From positions 1 to 64,000 of the forward strand of contig JACFNF010000004.1 of the NCBI GenBank assembly GCA_019454985.1: DNA of 64,000 nucleotides, given 5' to 3'. Every line of letters starts with the position of its first letter. The stretch's first letter is position 1. A program made the position numbers and the translations under genes. This DNA comes from Bacteroidales bacterium. Lineage in GTDB: Bacteria; Bacteroidota; Bacteroidia; Bacteroidales; F082. The notes under the pieces were generated by a model. The model saw only the letters and a program-made list of their open reading frames with translations, did no database searches and had not been told where the DNA came from. This document shows, piece after piece, positions 26,046-34,783 of this stretch.

Positions 26046-27908
26046 TTATTTAGCTCCGGCAATGGTATAAGTGAGGTTAACAATATCAGCTGTAACCACA
26101 AACTGTCCGCCGGCAGCAGGCGTTGGTATATTGGTTGGATCAGGGTCGCCTTCGGTTGCACGGAAAACGAGTGCTCCACCGGTGCTGGTACCTTCAGCAT
26201 TGGTACCGTACATGGGAGCCCACTGACCAAGGGTAGTGATGAATTTAATACTCTTGGCATCGCCAAGGGTTGTTTTCAGGAAATAGACTCCATTGCCCGA
26301 AGTGAAAAAGGGCAATGCAGCCGAATTATCCCAACCGGCAGCGCAGCCATCGCCTAACATATAGAGCGGAGCAGAAATGTGATAAGTCAAATCATTGGTA
26401 TTGATGGTGATGGTATAAACGCCTTCCGTTTCAGGTGTAGGAATGCTGGCCGGATCAGGATCGCTTTCCGTAGGACGATAAACGAGGTTACCACTGGTGC
26501 TTGTACCTTGAGCATCGGTCCCGTACATTGGAGCCCACTGGCCAAGGGTAGTGATGAATTTGATCCATTTACCACCGCCATAAAGAGTGGTAGTAATGGA
26601 GTAAACGCCATCGCTTCCCGTCATTGGCAATGCTGCACTATTATCCCAGCCGGCAGCGCAACCGTCGCCAAGCATAAACATTTCAGGAGCAGCACCGGCA
26701 GGATTTACAGTAAAGGTATAAACTTCGGTAACAGCATTGATTTCAAATTTCATGTCATATACTGCACCATCCACTTTCGGAACAAAGTTACCATCACCAT
26801 TAGCTTCAAAATCACCGGCGGATAAACCAGCCATCACGACATCATTGTATCCAACGCTCTTTCCGTTCCAGTCTTGGCCCTGACGGATTTTAAAACCACC
26901 GCCGGCAGTTGTAACACCAACATTGGTAAAGTTCCAGGTGTAATTGGTTTCGTTGGTAACGGTGGGTTTTTGAATCTGTATGGTTTCATCCCAATTGTGC
27001 TGAGCGCCATTGACAACAAGGCCATCACCAACAAGGCCCATTTCATAGTCGCTATAGTTAATCACTTCGAGATCACCTGTCTTAACCAAGGTAGCGGTAT
27101 AAGGTGAACCGAGTTTCCATACCATGGTAGCTTTGTATTTTCCACCGGCATCAAGGGTAATATTGTCGCCACCGGGTACAAGGGCATTCACAGCACCGCC
27201 AAAGTTGGTATTGGCTTTTACACCGACAACTCCACCACCCAGATCAACCTGATCGTCAATGATCACTTTCCAGCCACCTGAATAGCGGAATTTGAAATCG
27301 GCTTTGGTCATGGTAACATCCTCAACCTCGAAGGTCATGGTGTTAAGATCAAAACCCTTTGGTTCCATTTTGGTATCACCGCCCCATCCGCCTGGGGTAG
27401 CAGCGCCGATAAGCCCCCAGTATTTAACCGGAATAACAGCGATTTTTTTCAGCTCGGTATCCATCACCACGTGATAAAGTCCATCGGCATCAACCGTGAA
27501 CTTAGTTTGGTTTTCGGCGTATCCCCCGCGTTGAAAAGCCACTTGAGGCTCATCGGTGGTGGGTTCGGAAACCACTGCAAAGTCGGCTGCCGGACCGTAG
27601 GTAGTGCGTGTTGAACCTGCAACTTTCACAATATTAAAACCATCAGAACCGGCTTTTACGGCTACATAGATTTCGAGTAAAGCAGCACGGTCAGTTTGAT
27701 TGACCTCGTTGCGGGTAGCTTTGAGCAATCCTTTTTCGTTGAGTTCAACCAAGGCTGTTCCGGCTCCTTTAAGATAGATACCATCCAGCACCACTTCCGG
27801 ATCCGGATCTGGCTCTGGGTCGTCTTTTTTACAAGAAACCGTAACCACGCTTACGAGCAGCATCACGCTCATCAGTTGCAACAACTTTCTTAAACTGATT
27901 TTTTTCAT
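26046..27908 (-). CDS. SusE/SusF-like outer-membrane glycan-binding lipoprotein
   Basis: A 620-residue surface lipoprotein. The signal peptide ends in the lipobox VTVSC (Cys26), followed by an acidic KKDDPEPDPDPE stretch, the usual surface-export signal of Bacteroidota lipoproteins. Several immunoglobulin-like and starch-binding type modules follow. The last two, at about residues 407-512 and 513-620, are near-identical tandem copies (both with MLGDGCAAGWDNSAALP and IKFITTLGQWAPMYGT). It probably holds alpha-glucan at the surface for the SusC/SusD pair encoded immediately upstream. Last gene of the operon susC-susD-this gene; the gap to susD is 50 bp, and a terminator follows. Confidence 0.85.
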   Translation of the reverse strand: MKKISLRKLLQLMSVMLLVSVVTVSCKKDDPEPDPDPEVVLDGIYLKGAGTALVELNEKGLLKATRNEVNQTDRAALLEIYVAVKAGSDGFNIVKVAGSTRTTYGPAADFAVVSEPTTDEPQVAFQRGGYAENQTKFTVDADGLYHVVMDTELKKIAVIPVKYWGLIGAATPGGWGGDTKMEPKGFDLNTMTFEVEDVTMTKADFKFRYSGGWKVIIDDQVDLGGGVVGVKANTNFGGAVNALVPGGDNITLDAGGKYKATMVWKLGSPYTATLVKTGDLEVINYSDYEMGLVGDGLVVNGAQHNWDETIQIQKPTVTNETNYTWNFTNVGVTTAGGGFKIRQGQDWNGKSVGYNDVVMAGLSAGDFEANGDGNFVPKVDGAVYDMKFEINAVTEVYTFTVNPAGAAPEMFMLGDGCAAGWDNSAALPMTGSDGVYSITTTLYGGGKWIKFITTLGQWAPMYGTDAQGTSTSGNLVYRPTESDPDPASIPTPETEGVYTITINTNDLTYHISAPLYMLGDGCAAGWDNSAALPFFTSGNGVYFLKTTLGDAKSIKFITTLGQWAPMYGTNAEGTSTGGALVFRATEGDPDPTNIPTPAAGGQFVVTADIVNLTYTIAGAK

Positions 27909-27958
27909 AATAACTTTAAATTAGATTGATAAAAAATTGGGTTAGTGAGAGTACAAAA

Positions 27959-29446
27959 TTAATTTAAAAGATTTGGGTTTGCATCGGTAGCCCATTTGGG
28001 GATGGGGAAAGTCCGGCGACTTCCGTCAGTAACGCCTTTTTCCCACCACGATTCTTCCCATTTTCCATAGCGAATCTGATCCTGGCGCCTGTGGCCTTCG
28101 AGCCAAAGCTCGCGTCCACGCTCGTCGTAAATGTCGGTCAGAGTAGCTCCATTATAGGTTGACACACCGGCCCTCTGGCGGATCGGATTCACCCATTGGT
28201 CGCCATTACGGCCAAGTCTGACTTCCAGTTCGGCTTTCAGCAAATAGAAATCGGTGAGTCTGAAAAGCGGGAAATTATTGCTGAGATTTTCTTTAGCTCC
28301 TTTTTTGATTTCATATTTGCCTGCACGGGCGCCTGTAGTTCGAATTTGTTCAGGGGTATATTCGCCCTCGAGCATCACCAAAGCAGGAAGCAGAGGATCA
28401 ATTACCAAAGGTTCGTTAGTAACACTTTCAATAATGGGTTCTCCGGAGCTGGTAAACTGCGGACCGTAGATGAACCATTTATGTTTCCGGATATCGCTTT
28501 CTTCATATTTCTGGAAGAAGGTCGGTACAACGGCCAAACCGTTCCACGGCCCCACAGGCATATCATAGGTCAGGTTGTGCTGATAATGAAGCGTGCGCAT
28601 GTGAAGGCGAAAACCCTGAAAGTTATCTTCGTCAAAAGGAATAGCAAAAATGATTTCAGGCGAGTTGTCGTTGTTGGTCACAAATGCAGCCGACACATCA
28701 CTTTCGAGTCTGTAAGGCCCGGCAATGATGCTGTCGCAATAAGCATCGGCTTTTTCCCATTGAGGAGTTCCGGAATATACACCGGCATTAGCGTATAGCT
28801 TGGCAAGCAACGCAAACCCCATATAACGGTTTGCTAACAGTTTGCTATCCTGAAGTTTGAGCATTGAACGATTTCGCTCAACAGTATTTACTAAACTATC
28901 GTAAATAGCTTTACGGCTTATCTTCGACGGCAGGAAATCCGACGGAAGATCAGCCGTAGTCAAATAAGGTGCATCACCATAGTTATCCATCAACAGATAG
29001 TAATAAAACGAACGCATGACTTCCACTTCGGCAATTTTAGCTCTAATGTCGTCATTTTGCTCCATTTTCCGAAGCATATCAAGGATTTGATTGGAGGAAG
29101 TGATGCCATCCCAAAATGTGCTCCACATGCGGTTGACTCCTTCGGTGTCATTCGACCAGGTATGACGGTGCATATCAGTCCACTTTCCCCCATCATACCA
29201 GTCGGAGGCACGGGTTGGTCCGCAAAAACCATCAGAACTGATTTCCTGAGCTAAAAACCACCATCCGTTGTCATCACAAAGGTTTTGAAGCCGTTTATAG
29301 GCGTCAACGCTCAGGTTGGCTACCTGATCGGCATTTTCGGGATAGACCGAGCCCGGAATCTTATCAAACAAGTCTTCTTCGAGCTTGGTGCAGCCACTCA
29401 ATGCAATGATAGCGACTGCAAACAGGGTATAGATAATCTTTTTCAT
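27959..29446 (-). CDS. RagB/SusD family nutrient-uptake lipoprotein
   Basis: A 495-residue SusD-like protein from the ATG at 29446; the frame extends to a TTG 9 bp upstream, but the ATG gives a clean signal peptide with lipobox ALSGC (Cys19). The N-terminal half is the SusD-like TPR region (KLEEDLFDKIPGS, VEVMRSFYYYLLMDNYGDAPYLT), and the C-terminal half is the SusD/RagB domain (IRQRAGVSTYNGATLTDI, then ERGRELWLEGHRRQDQIRYGKW). It forms the hinged lid on the SusC porin and delivers oligosaccharide. The gene starts 12 bp after the SusC stop, in the same operon. The sugar is not determined by this sequence alone, but the SusE-like partner and the LacI regulator suggest an alpha-glucan. Confidence 0.95.
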   Translation of the reverse strand: MKKIIYTLFAVAIIALSGCTKLEEDLFDKIPGSVYPENADQVANLSVDAYKRLQNLCDDNGWWFLAQEISSDGFCGPTRASDWYDGGKWTDMHRHTWSNDTEGVNRMWSTFWDGITSSNQILDMLRKMEQNDDIRAKIAEVEVMRSFYYYLLMDNYGDAPYLTTADLPSDFLPSKISRKAIYDSLVNTVERNRSMLKLQDSKLLANRYMGFALLAKLYANAGVYSGTPQWEKADAYCDSIIAGPYRLESDVSAAFVTNNDNSPEIIFAIPFDEDNFQGFRLHMRTLHYQHNLTYDMPVGPWNGLAVVPTFFQKYEESDIRKHKWFIYGPQFTSSGEPIIESVTNEPLVIDPLLPALVMLEGEYTPEQIRTTGARAGKYEIKKGAKENLSNNFPLFRLTDFYLLKAELEVRLGRNGDQWVNPIRQRAGVSTYNGATLTDIYDERGRELWLEGHRRQDQIRYGKWEESWWEKGVTDGSRRTFPIPKWATDANPNLLN

Positions 29447-29458
29447 GATAGTCAAAAA

Positions 29459-32400
29459 TTAAAAACTTGCATTTATACCAATGGAGATTGATCTGGTTTT
29501 GGGATAAACGTTGTATTGGTCAATCCCGTAATTGATTCCTTGAATCGTCGTTTCAGGGTCAATTCCGGAGTATCCCGTCAAGGTAAACAGGTTACTACCA
29601 ACAACATAAACTTTTAAATCGCTCAGCCAGTCAATCTTTTTGGTGTTCACCTTGTAGGCCAGAGTCAGATAGTCGAGTCTCAGGAAAGAAGCATCTTCCA
29701 AATAAATATCCGCGATTGTGGCGCCTTGAGTACGACCTTGTTTATACCAGTCGTACACATCGGGCATGCCATTGAGCGAAGGTGCCACGCCAGGCGAATC
29801 GAAGAACGATTTGGTCGCATTGTACACCTTGTTACCTATGAGCGAGCGGAACGAGAAATCGAGACTCCAGTTTTTCATGAAAGTGAGGCTGTTGGACCAT
29901 CCCAGTTCGATATCCGGGTTGGCTGTACCGGCAAAATAGCGTTTAGCCTCGGAAAGGATATCGGTATAACCGCCCGATTTACTTTCGTAGATGAATTTAC
30001 CGTTTTTCACAGTGATATATTTTGGGAGATAGAAGGCACCCACCTCTTGTCCGACGGCAATGCCAAGAAGATAGAAGTCGTCGCCAACCATTCCTCGCCC
30101 GGAGATATAGCCTTCGTGACGCACACCGTTGGCATCGGTAACGAAATTACCCAAATCAGTGAACTCCGACTTATTATGTGCTGCTACTAAACTGGTTTTC
30201 CAGCTGAAGTTTTTCATGTTCACCACATAGCTCTGGATATAAAATTCAACTCCGCGATTTCGGATACTTCCCGAGTTGGCAAAGGTTCGTGGGGCAAGGT
30301 TAGGTGGAACCGGCACAGCATATTGTCCGATCAGATCGTTGGTATTTTTTTGGTAAACTTCAATCGTTCCACTGATTTTACTATTGAAGAAAGCATAGTC
30401 AAATCCAATGTTGACTTCCGAGGTCCTCTCCCATTTCAAATCGGGATTGGAGTTCCAGGCCGGTTGATAGGAAATCACGTTCATTCCGGTCTCAGGATTG
30501 ATGGCAATTCCGCTTGGAGACCAGGCAGCCTGGCTCAAATAAGGCGCAAAAGCCTGGTTTCCTGAAACCCCATAGCTGGCGCGAAACTTCAACTGATCAA
30601 TCCACTTGACACGGGCCATAAACTCTTCATTGTGAATGTTCCAACCCAAAGCAGCTGTGGGGAACCAGCCCCAGCGGTTGTTTTTCCCAAACTTGGTTGA
30701 GCCGTCACGCCGCAAACTGGCAGAAGCATAGTAGGTTGAATTGAAATTGTATTGCACACGGCCAAACAACCCAATCAAAGTTGCTTCATCACGGTACGAA
30801 TTGATGTCACCCCATTTTACATCCACCAGCGACCGCAGGTTGTCGGCTCCAATGCCGGGTGAGGAAGCATTGCTGGCATTGGCTGAGAAACCATCGTTCC
30901 CTTCTTCCTGCCATGAATGTCCCACAATCACATCGAGGTTATGAAACTCCGCGAAACTGGTATTATAATTCAGTGTTGATTCGATCAGTTTTTTGTAGTT
31001 ATTTGAATAGTACCGGCTTGCATAGCCATTATCAGCCGAAGCAAACACACCTGTCGGACGGAAATAGGTTCCTTCGTGGTCGTTGCGGATATAGCTGGCA
31101 TTCACACTACCCACAAGCCCTTTGGTGATTTCCAAATCGGCTCTGATGCTCCCAAGATATCTTTTTGCATCACGGGTGTTGGTAATCATATTAATGATGG
31201 CTAGGGGGTTTTCGTAGTTAAACTCGCGCTGTGTTTTATCGTAATTGCCCTGTGCATCGTAAACAGGGTCGGTGGGATTGCGCGAAATGGCCTGATAAAT
31301 AATATCTTCCTTACCCCAGCCGCCATAATTTTCATAATCATTATTTTCAAACGAAGTATTTAGATTTCCCGAAAGGGTAAGTCTGTTGTTAAAGGCTTTA
31401 TGGCTCAGGTTTACTTTGGCTGTGATACGGTCTTTTTCAGTTCCCTTCATCACGCCCTGCCATTGTGCACGGGCAACAGAGCCGTAATAAGCGCTTTTGT
31501 CATCACCTCCGAAAAAGTTAATATGCGTTTCGTTATTAATCCCTGTTCTGAAGATCTCGTCCTGCCAATCGGTGTTGGCGCCTCCGTCGCGGAAGATGCT
31601 GTCCACAGTCCAGTTTGGGTGCTCCGCTAGAGCTGCCTGTAGTTTTGTTTTGGCGAAGTCGCGTATTTCATCGGCAGTCATCACATCAAACTTATTGGCA
31701 ACACGGTCGAAACTGGTACGATGGGTAAATTCAACTTTCGATTGTTTTGAGCCTGGTGTTGTAGCAAGCTTCCCTTTTTTAGTGGTGATGATGATAACAC
31801 CGTTGGCGCCCTGTGAACCATAGATAGCCGTCGAAGCAGCATCTTTGAGGATGTTGTAGCTTTCGATGTCTTCGGGAGCAATGGCTGTCGGATCGGCATT
31901 AGGCACCCCGTCAATGACAAACAGTGGTGTTGTGCTGGCATCATAACCAGCCGAGCCTCTGATTCTTACAGCAAATCCGGCGTTCGGGTCGCCGCCTTTC
32001 TTCGAGATGAGCACACCGGCTGCCTTACCCTGAATTCCCTGAATGGGGTCGGTCAATGTACCCTGATTCAACTCATCAGCTACCAAATGTGAAACAGCGC
32101 CGGTTTTATCGCTCTTTTTCTGGACGCCATAACCGATTACAAGAGTCTCTTGCAGGTTGATGGCATCGTTTTCAAGTGAGAAATCAAGCTCGATGGTTTT
32201 TCCGGCAACAACGTTAACGGTCTTCGACTGTGGTAGATAGCCAACAAAACTAACCTCGATTGTAGCGCTTCCGGTCGCAACATGTTCCAGTACATAGCTA
32301 CCATTGAAATCGGCCGAAGTTCCGGTGAGCGTACCCTTCACCAACACATTGGCTCCCGGGAGGGTTTCGCCTGTACTTTTATCCCTTACGGTACCTTTCA

Positions 32401-32482
32401 CCGTTCCTGACTGCCCAAAGGCAAAACCCGTCAGAAACAAGCTTAGCGCCAATGGGATTAACCTTCGTAAAACACTGTTCAT
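29459..32482 (-). CDS. SusC/RagA family TonB-linked outer-membrane transporter
   Basis: A 1007-residue TonB-dependent receptor from the ATG at 32482, giving the signal peptide MNSVLRRLIPLALSLFLTGF; a longer frame upstream has no signal sequence. After it come a carboxypeptidase-D regulatory-like beta-sandwich (about 27-105, GTVRDKSTGETLPGANVLVKG), the TonB-box and plug region with LVIGYGVQKKSDKTGAV and the diagnostic SusC motif LKDAASTAIYGSQGANGVIIITTKKG (quoted in parts), and a 22-strand type barrel. The last residue is Phe, as usual for outer-membrane barrels. It imports oligosaccharides captured by the SusD partner. First gene of the operon, divergent from the LacI regulator. Confidence 0.96.
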   Translation of the reverse strand: MNSVLRRLIPLALSLFLTGFAFGQSGTVKGTVRDKSTGETLPGANVLVKGTLTGTSADFNGSYVLEHVATGSATIEVSFVGYLPQSKTVNVVAGKTIELDFSLENDAINLQETLVIGYGVQKKSDKTGAVSHLVADELNQGTLTDPIQGIQGKAAGVLISKKGGDPNAGFAVRIRGSAGYDASTTPLFVIDGVPNADPTAIAPEDIESYNILKDAASTAIYGSQGANGVIIITTKKGKLATTPGSKQSKVEFTHRTSFDRVANKFDVMTADEIRDFAKTKLQAALAEHPNWTVDSIFRDGGANTDWQDEIFRTGINNETHINFFGGDDKSAYYGSVARAQWQGVMKGTEKDRITAKVNLSHKAFNNRLTLSGNLNTSFENNDYENYGGWGKEDIIYQAISRNPTDPVYDAQGNYDKTQREFNYENPLAIINMITNTRDAKRYLGSIRADLEITKGLVGSVNASYIRNDHEGTYFRPTGVFASADNGYASRYYSNNYKKLIESTLNYNTSFAEFHNLDVIVGHSWQEEGNDGFSANASNASSPGIGADNLRSLVDVKWGDINSYRDEATLIGLFGRVQYNFNSTYYASASLRRDGSTKFGKNNRWGWFPTAALGWNIHNEEFMARVKWIDQLKFRASYGVSGNQAFAPYLSQAAWSPSGIAINPETGMNVISYQPAWNSNPDLKWERTSEVNIGFDYAFFNSKISGTIEVYQKNTNDLIGQYAVPVPPNLAPRTFANSGSIRNRGVEFYIQSYVVNMKNFSWKTSLVAAHNKSEFTDLGNFVTDANGVRHEGYISGRGMVGDDFYLLGIAVGQEVGAFYLPKYITVKNGKFIYESKSGGYTDILSEAKRYFAGTANPDIELGWSNSLTFMKNWSLDFSFRSLIGNKVYNATKSFFDSPGVAPSLNGMPDVYDWYKQGRTQGATIADIYLEDASFLRLDYLTLAYKVNTKKIDWLSDLKVYVVGSNLFTLTGYSGIDPETTIQGINYGIDQYNVYPKTRSISIGINASF

Positions 32483-32571
32483 AAATAATAATTTTGTGAT
32501 TAGTGATAGAAATCTTGCTTTTCTGAAATCAGGAAAACGAAATACGTTTTTCTCTTTCAAGGTTATTTGTA

Positions 32572-32579
32572 CAAAAATA
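32572..32579 (-). promoter_or_regulatory. -7 element of the susCDE-type operon
   Basis: CAAAAATA on the plus strand reads TATTTTTG on the minus strand, matching TAnnTTTG. It lies 90 bp before the SusC ATG. No good -33 element is present at the expected distance, which is common for promoters that need an activator. Confidence 0.45.
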
Positions 32580-32636
32580 CGAAATCATCCTTAAAAATTT
32601 TGGTTTCGTTCATTCGAATTTCTCTTTTTTTTCTCG

Positions 32637-32646
32637 CAAACGTTTG
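32637..32646. promoter_or_regulatory. LacI-type operator in the susC/lacI divergent region
   Basis: CAAACGTTTG is a perfect 10-bp palindrome with the central CG pair typical of LacI/GalR family operators. It lies between the divergent SusC and LacI-family genes, 12 bp upstream of the lacI -7 element and about 60 bp upstream of the susC -7 element. A second inverted repeat, TTTGAAA (32663-32669) and TTTCAAA (32674-32680), follows near the lacI start of transcription. Confidence 0.6.
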
Positions 32647-32658
32647 AAATAAATTAAA

Positions 32659-32666
32659 TACTTTTG
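32659..32666 (+). promoter_or_regulatory. -7 element of the LacI-family regulator gene
   Basis: TACTTTTG matches TAnnTTTG. The expected -33 position (near 32636) overlaps the CAAACGTTTG palindrome rather than a TTTG, consistent with autoregulation. Start of transcription near 32673, 70 bp before the ATG. Confidence 0.5.
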
Positions 32667-32742
32667 AAACTGCTTTCAAAGGATGGAAAATGATGTATTT
32701 TTAATCCTTCATTTCTTTCATAAAAAAACAACTCATTTTACA

Positions 32743-33753
32743 ATGAAACGTCAGGTTACGATCAAAGACATTGCCTACAAGCTCGGCTTGTCCACTTCTA
32801 CAGTTTCGCGTGCTCTGAAGGATCATCCCGACATCAGTTCCAAGACGCGTACTGCCGTCAAGGAATTAGCTGCATTGCTCGGCTACCGTCCTAACCGTAT
32901 TGCTCTTAACCTGCGTAGCAATTCAACCCGTACCATAGGTCTGATTATTCCCGAGATTGAACATTATTTCTTTTCGGCCATCATCAATGGCATTGAAGAA
33001 ATTGCCTATAAGAACGACTACAGCGTGATGGTCTTCCAGTCGAATGAATCCTACAAACGCGAAGTCATCAACACCAACGCCGTGCTCACCAACAGGGTTG
33101 ACGGAGTGTTGGTTTCGTTTTCAAAAGAGACAAACGACTTTTCTCATTTTCAAAAACTAATTGACAACGAGATACCGGTAGTTTTTTTTGATCGTACCAC
33201 AGAAGACCTTCCGGCCGATCAGGTGGTTGCAGATGACTATCAGGGAGCCTTTCAGGCAGTCAACCATCTGATTGAAAAAGGCTGCAAAAGGATTGCTCAT
33301 TTTGCCGCACCTCAGCACCTTCAGATTGGGAAAAGCCGCTTAGCGGGCTATCACGACGCTTTGCTTAAACACAATATTCATTTCAGCCACGAACTTGTTT
33401 TTCTGGCTGACACTTTTGAGACTGCACGTAAAACCGCTCATGAAATTTTAAGGAAGCCCAATGCTCCGGATGGTTTTTTTGCAGTTAACGACATTTCGGC
33501 CATTGCCATTATCAAAGCAGCCAAAGAATTAGGTAAGCGCGTTCCGGAAGATGTGAAAGTTGTGGGCTTCGAAAACAGTAAATCGGCCGCATTCAGCGAC
33601 CCTGAGCTGACTACTGTTGATCAGTTTGGGTTTGAGCTTGGCCGCGAAGCCTGTCTCATGTTGCTTAGGCGATTGAAAGAAGGCGAAAACACCGACTTCC
33701 AGCCTGTTCGTAAGATAATCAGGACAAAATTAGTGGTTCGCAACTCCACTTAA
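32743..33753 (+). CDS. LacI/GalR family transcriptional regulator
   Basis: A 336-residue regulator. The ATG at 32743 begins directly before the DNA-binding domain (TIKDIAYKLGLSTSTVSRALKD at residues 5-26, quoted by position), and the hinge helix NRIALNLRSN is at about 53-62. The periplasmic-binding-protein-like effector domain (about 65-336) shows the usual IGLIIPEIEHYFFSAIINGIE and VVGFEN segments. It would bind a sugar or sugar phosphate and control the divergent susCDE-like operon; a CAAACGTTTG palindrome between the genes is a fitting operator. LacI-type regulators control maltose/starch loci in several Bacteroidota, whereas Bacteroides uses SusR. The ligand is inferred. Confidence 0.93.
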   Translation: MKRQVTIKDIAYKLGLSTSTVSRALKDHPDISSKTRTAVKELAALLGYRPNRIALNLRSNSTRTIGLIIPEIEHYFFSAIINGIEEIAYKNDYSVMVFQSNESYKREVINTNAVLTNRVDGVLVSFSKETNDFSHFQKLIDNEIPVVFFDRTTEDLPADQVVADDYQGAFQAVNHLIEKGCKRIAHFAAPQHLQIGKSRLAGYHDALLKHNIHFSHELVFLADTFETARKTAHEILRKPNAPDGFFAVNDISAIAIIKAAKELGKRVPEDVKVVGFENSKSAAFSDPELTTVDQFGFELGREACLMLLRRLKEGENTDFQPVRKIIRTKLVVRNST

Positions 33754-34088
33754 TCCAAATCAAGCTCTTTTGAAGGATCCCAGAAGCGTTCCTTAAAATT
33801 TTTGATCTTATCGTTTTCGATCACGAAACCTTCGTTTTCGAGTAACTTTTGCATCAGATCGGGACTGCCAAAATGCGCTTTACCAGTGAGCAAGCCATTT
33901 CGGTTGACCACCCGATGTGCCGGTATGTTATCTGGTTGCAAATGCGAAGCATTCATTGCCCAACCGACCATACGTGCTGATCCCTTTGTGCCAAGGTATT
34001 CGGCAATGGCGCCATAGGAAGTCACACGGCCAAAAGGTATCTGACGCACTGTCTGATATACAAGTTCAAAAAATCCTTCAGACTTCAT
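33750..34088 (-). CDS. Alkyltransferase-like (ATL) DNA repair protein
   Basis: A 112-residue protein of the MGMT/Ogt family from the ATG at 34088. The helix-turn-helix and Arg-finger region (IPFGRVTSYGAIAEYLG at about 17-33) and the active-site segment IPAHRVV at 55-61 are present, but the reactive cysteine of the PCHR motif is Ala57. Such alkyltransferase-like proteins bind O6-alkylguanine without removing the alkyl group and hand the lesion to nucleotide excision repair. It overlaps the end of trmB by 11 bp and its own stop overlaps the end of the convergent LacI-family gene by 4 bp. Last gene of the long minus-strand series starting with tgt. Confidence 0.92.
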   Translation of the reverse strand: MKSEGFFELVYQTVRQIPFGRVTSYGAIAEYLGTKGSARMVGWAMNASHLQPDNIPAHRVVNRNGLLTGKAHFGSPDLMQKLLENEGFVIENDKIKNFKERFWDPSKELDLD

Positions 34089-34761
34089 CTTTCGGAAAGC
34101 CAAAACAGATATATTTGATGGTCAACCCCTGCGAGAGCCAGATTTGTTCATAAAAAGTACGGATTTCTTTCACCTCAAGTTGATTGGGATTTGAGTAAAG
34201 ATCGTCATCATGAAAATAAGGCTCCAGCCCCATTTCTTTGATGGTTTCGAGGGTAAAATCGTAGAGAAGCCGGCTGTCGGTTTTCAAATGTATGAGCCCG
34301 CCGGCTGCAAGAAGAGGCCGATAACGGCTGAGAAACAAAGGTGAAGTAAGCCGCTTTTTGGAACGTGAGAGACGAGGTTGAGGATCGGGGAAAGTGATCC
34401 AGATTTCAGACAATTCGGATGCATCGAAAAAGTACCCAATATGGTCAATTTTGGTGCGTACAAATGCAACATTCTTCAGCCCCTTGTCACGGGCTATCGT
34501 GAGGCCTTTCCACAGCCGTGCCCCCTTTATATCGAATCCGATAAAATTTTTATCGGGATATTTTTCGGCCAATCCAACGGTGTATTCGCCTTTGCCGCAA
34601 CCCAGTTCAACGACCACGGGATTGTCGTTTTTAAAAAAATCACGTGCCCATCGTCCTTTGTATTCAAAAGGCAAATTAATCAGCTGTTCGTAATTGTATT
34701 GGAAAAGATTGTCGAAAGTTAGATTTTCTGCAAAACGCTGCAGTTTATTCTTCGATCCCAC
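34078..34761 (-). CDS. trmB: tRNA (guanine-N7-)-methyltransferase TrmB
   Basis: A 227-residue methyltransferase that makes m7G46 in the variable loop of tRNAs. The SAM motif VVELGCGKGEYTVGLAE lies at about 51-67 and the family signature WITFPDPQPRLSRSKKRLTSP at about 118-138 (positions approximate). The start is a GTG at 34761; a stop lies two codons upstream, so no longer frame exists. The gene follows the HU/SPOR gene by 22 bp and overlaps the ATL gene by 11 bp, so all three are probably cotranscribed. Confidence 0.95.
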   Translation of the reverse strand: MGSKNKLQRFAENLTFDNLFQYNYEQLINLPFEYKGRWARDFFKNDNPVVVELGCGKGEYTVGLAEKYPDKNFIGFDIKGARLWKGLTIARDKGLKNVAFVRTKIDHIGYFFDASELSEIWITFPDPQPRLSRSKKRLTSPLFLSRYRPLLAAGGLIHLKTDSRLLYDFTLETIKEMGLEPYFHDDDLYSNPNQLEVKEIRTFYEQIWLSQGLTIKYICFGFPKDEV

Positions 34762-34783
34762 CGATATTCACTTCTTAAGTTAT

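Noticed and set aside
28196..28798. 200-codon open frame on the plus strand
   Set aside because: Antisense to the SusD-like gene, with no recognisable motif or promoter.
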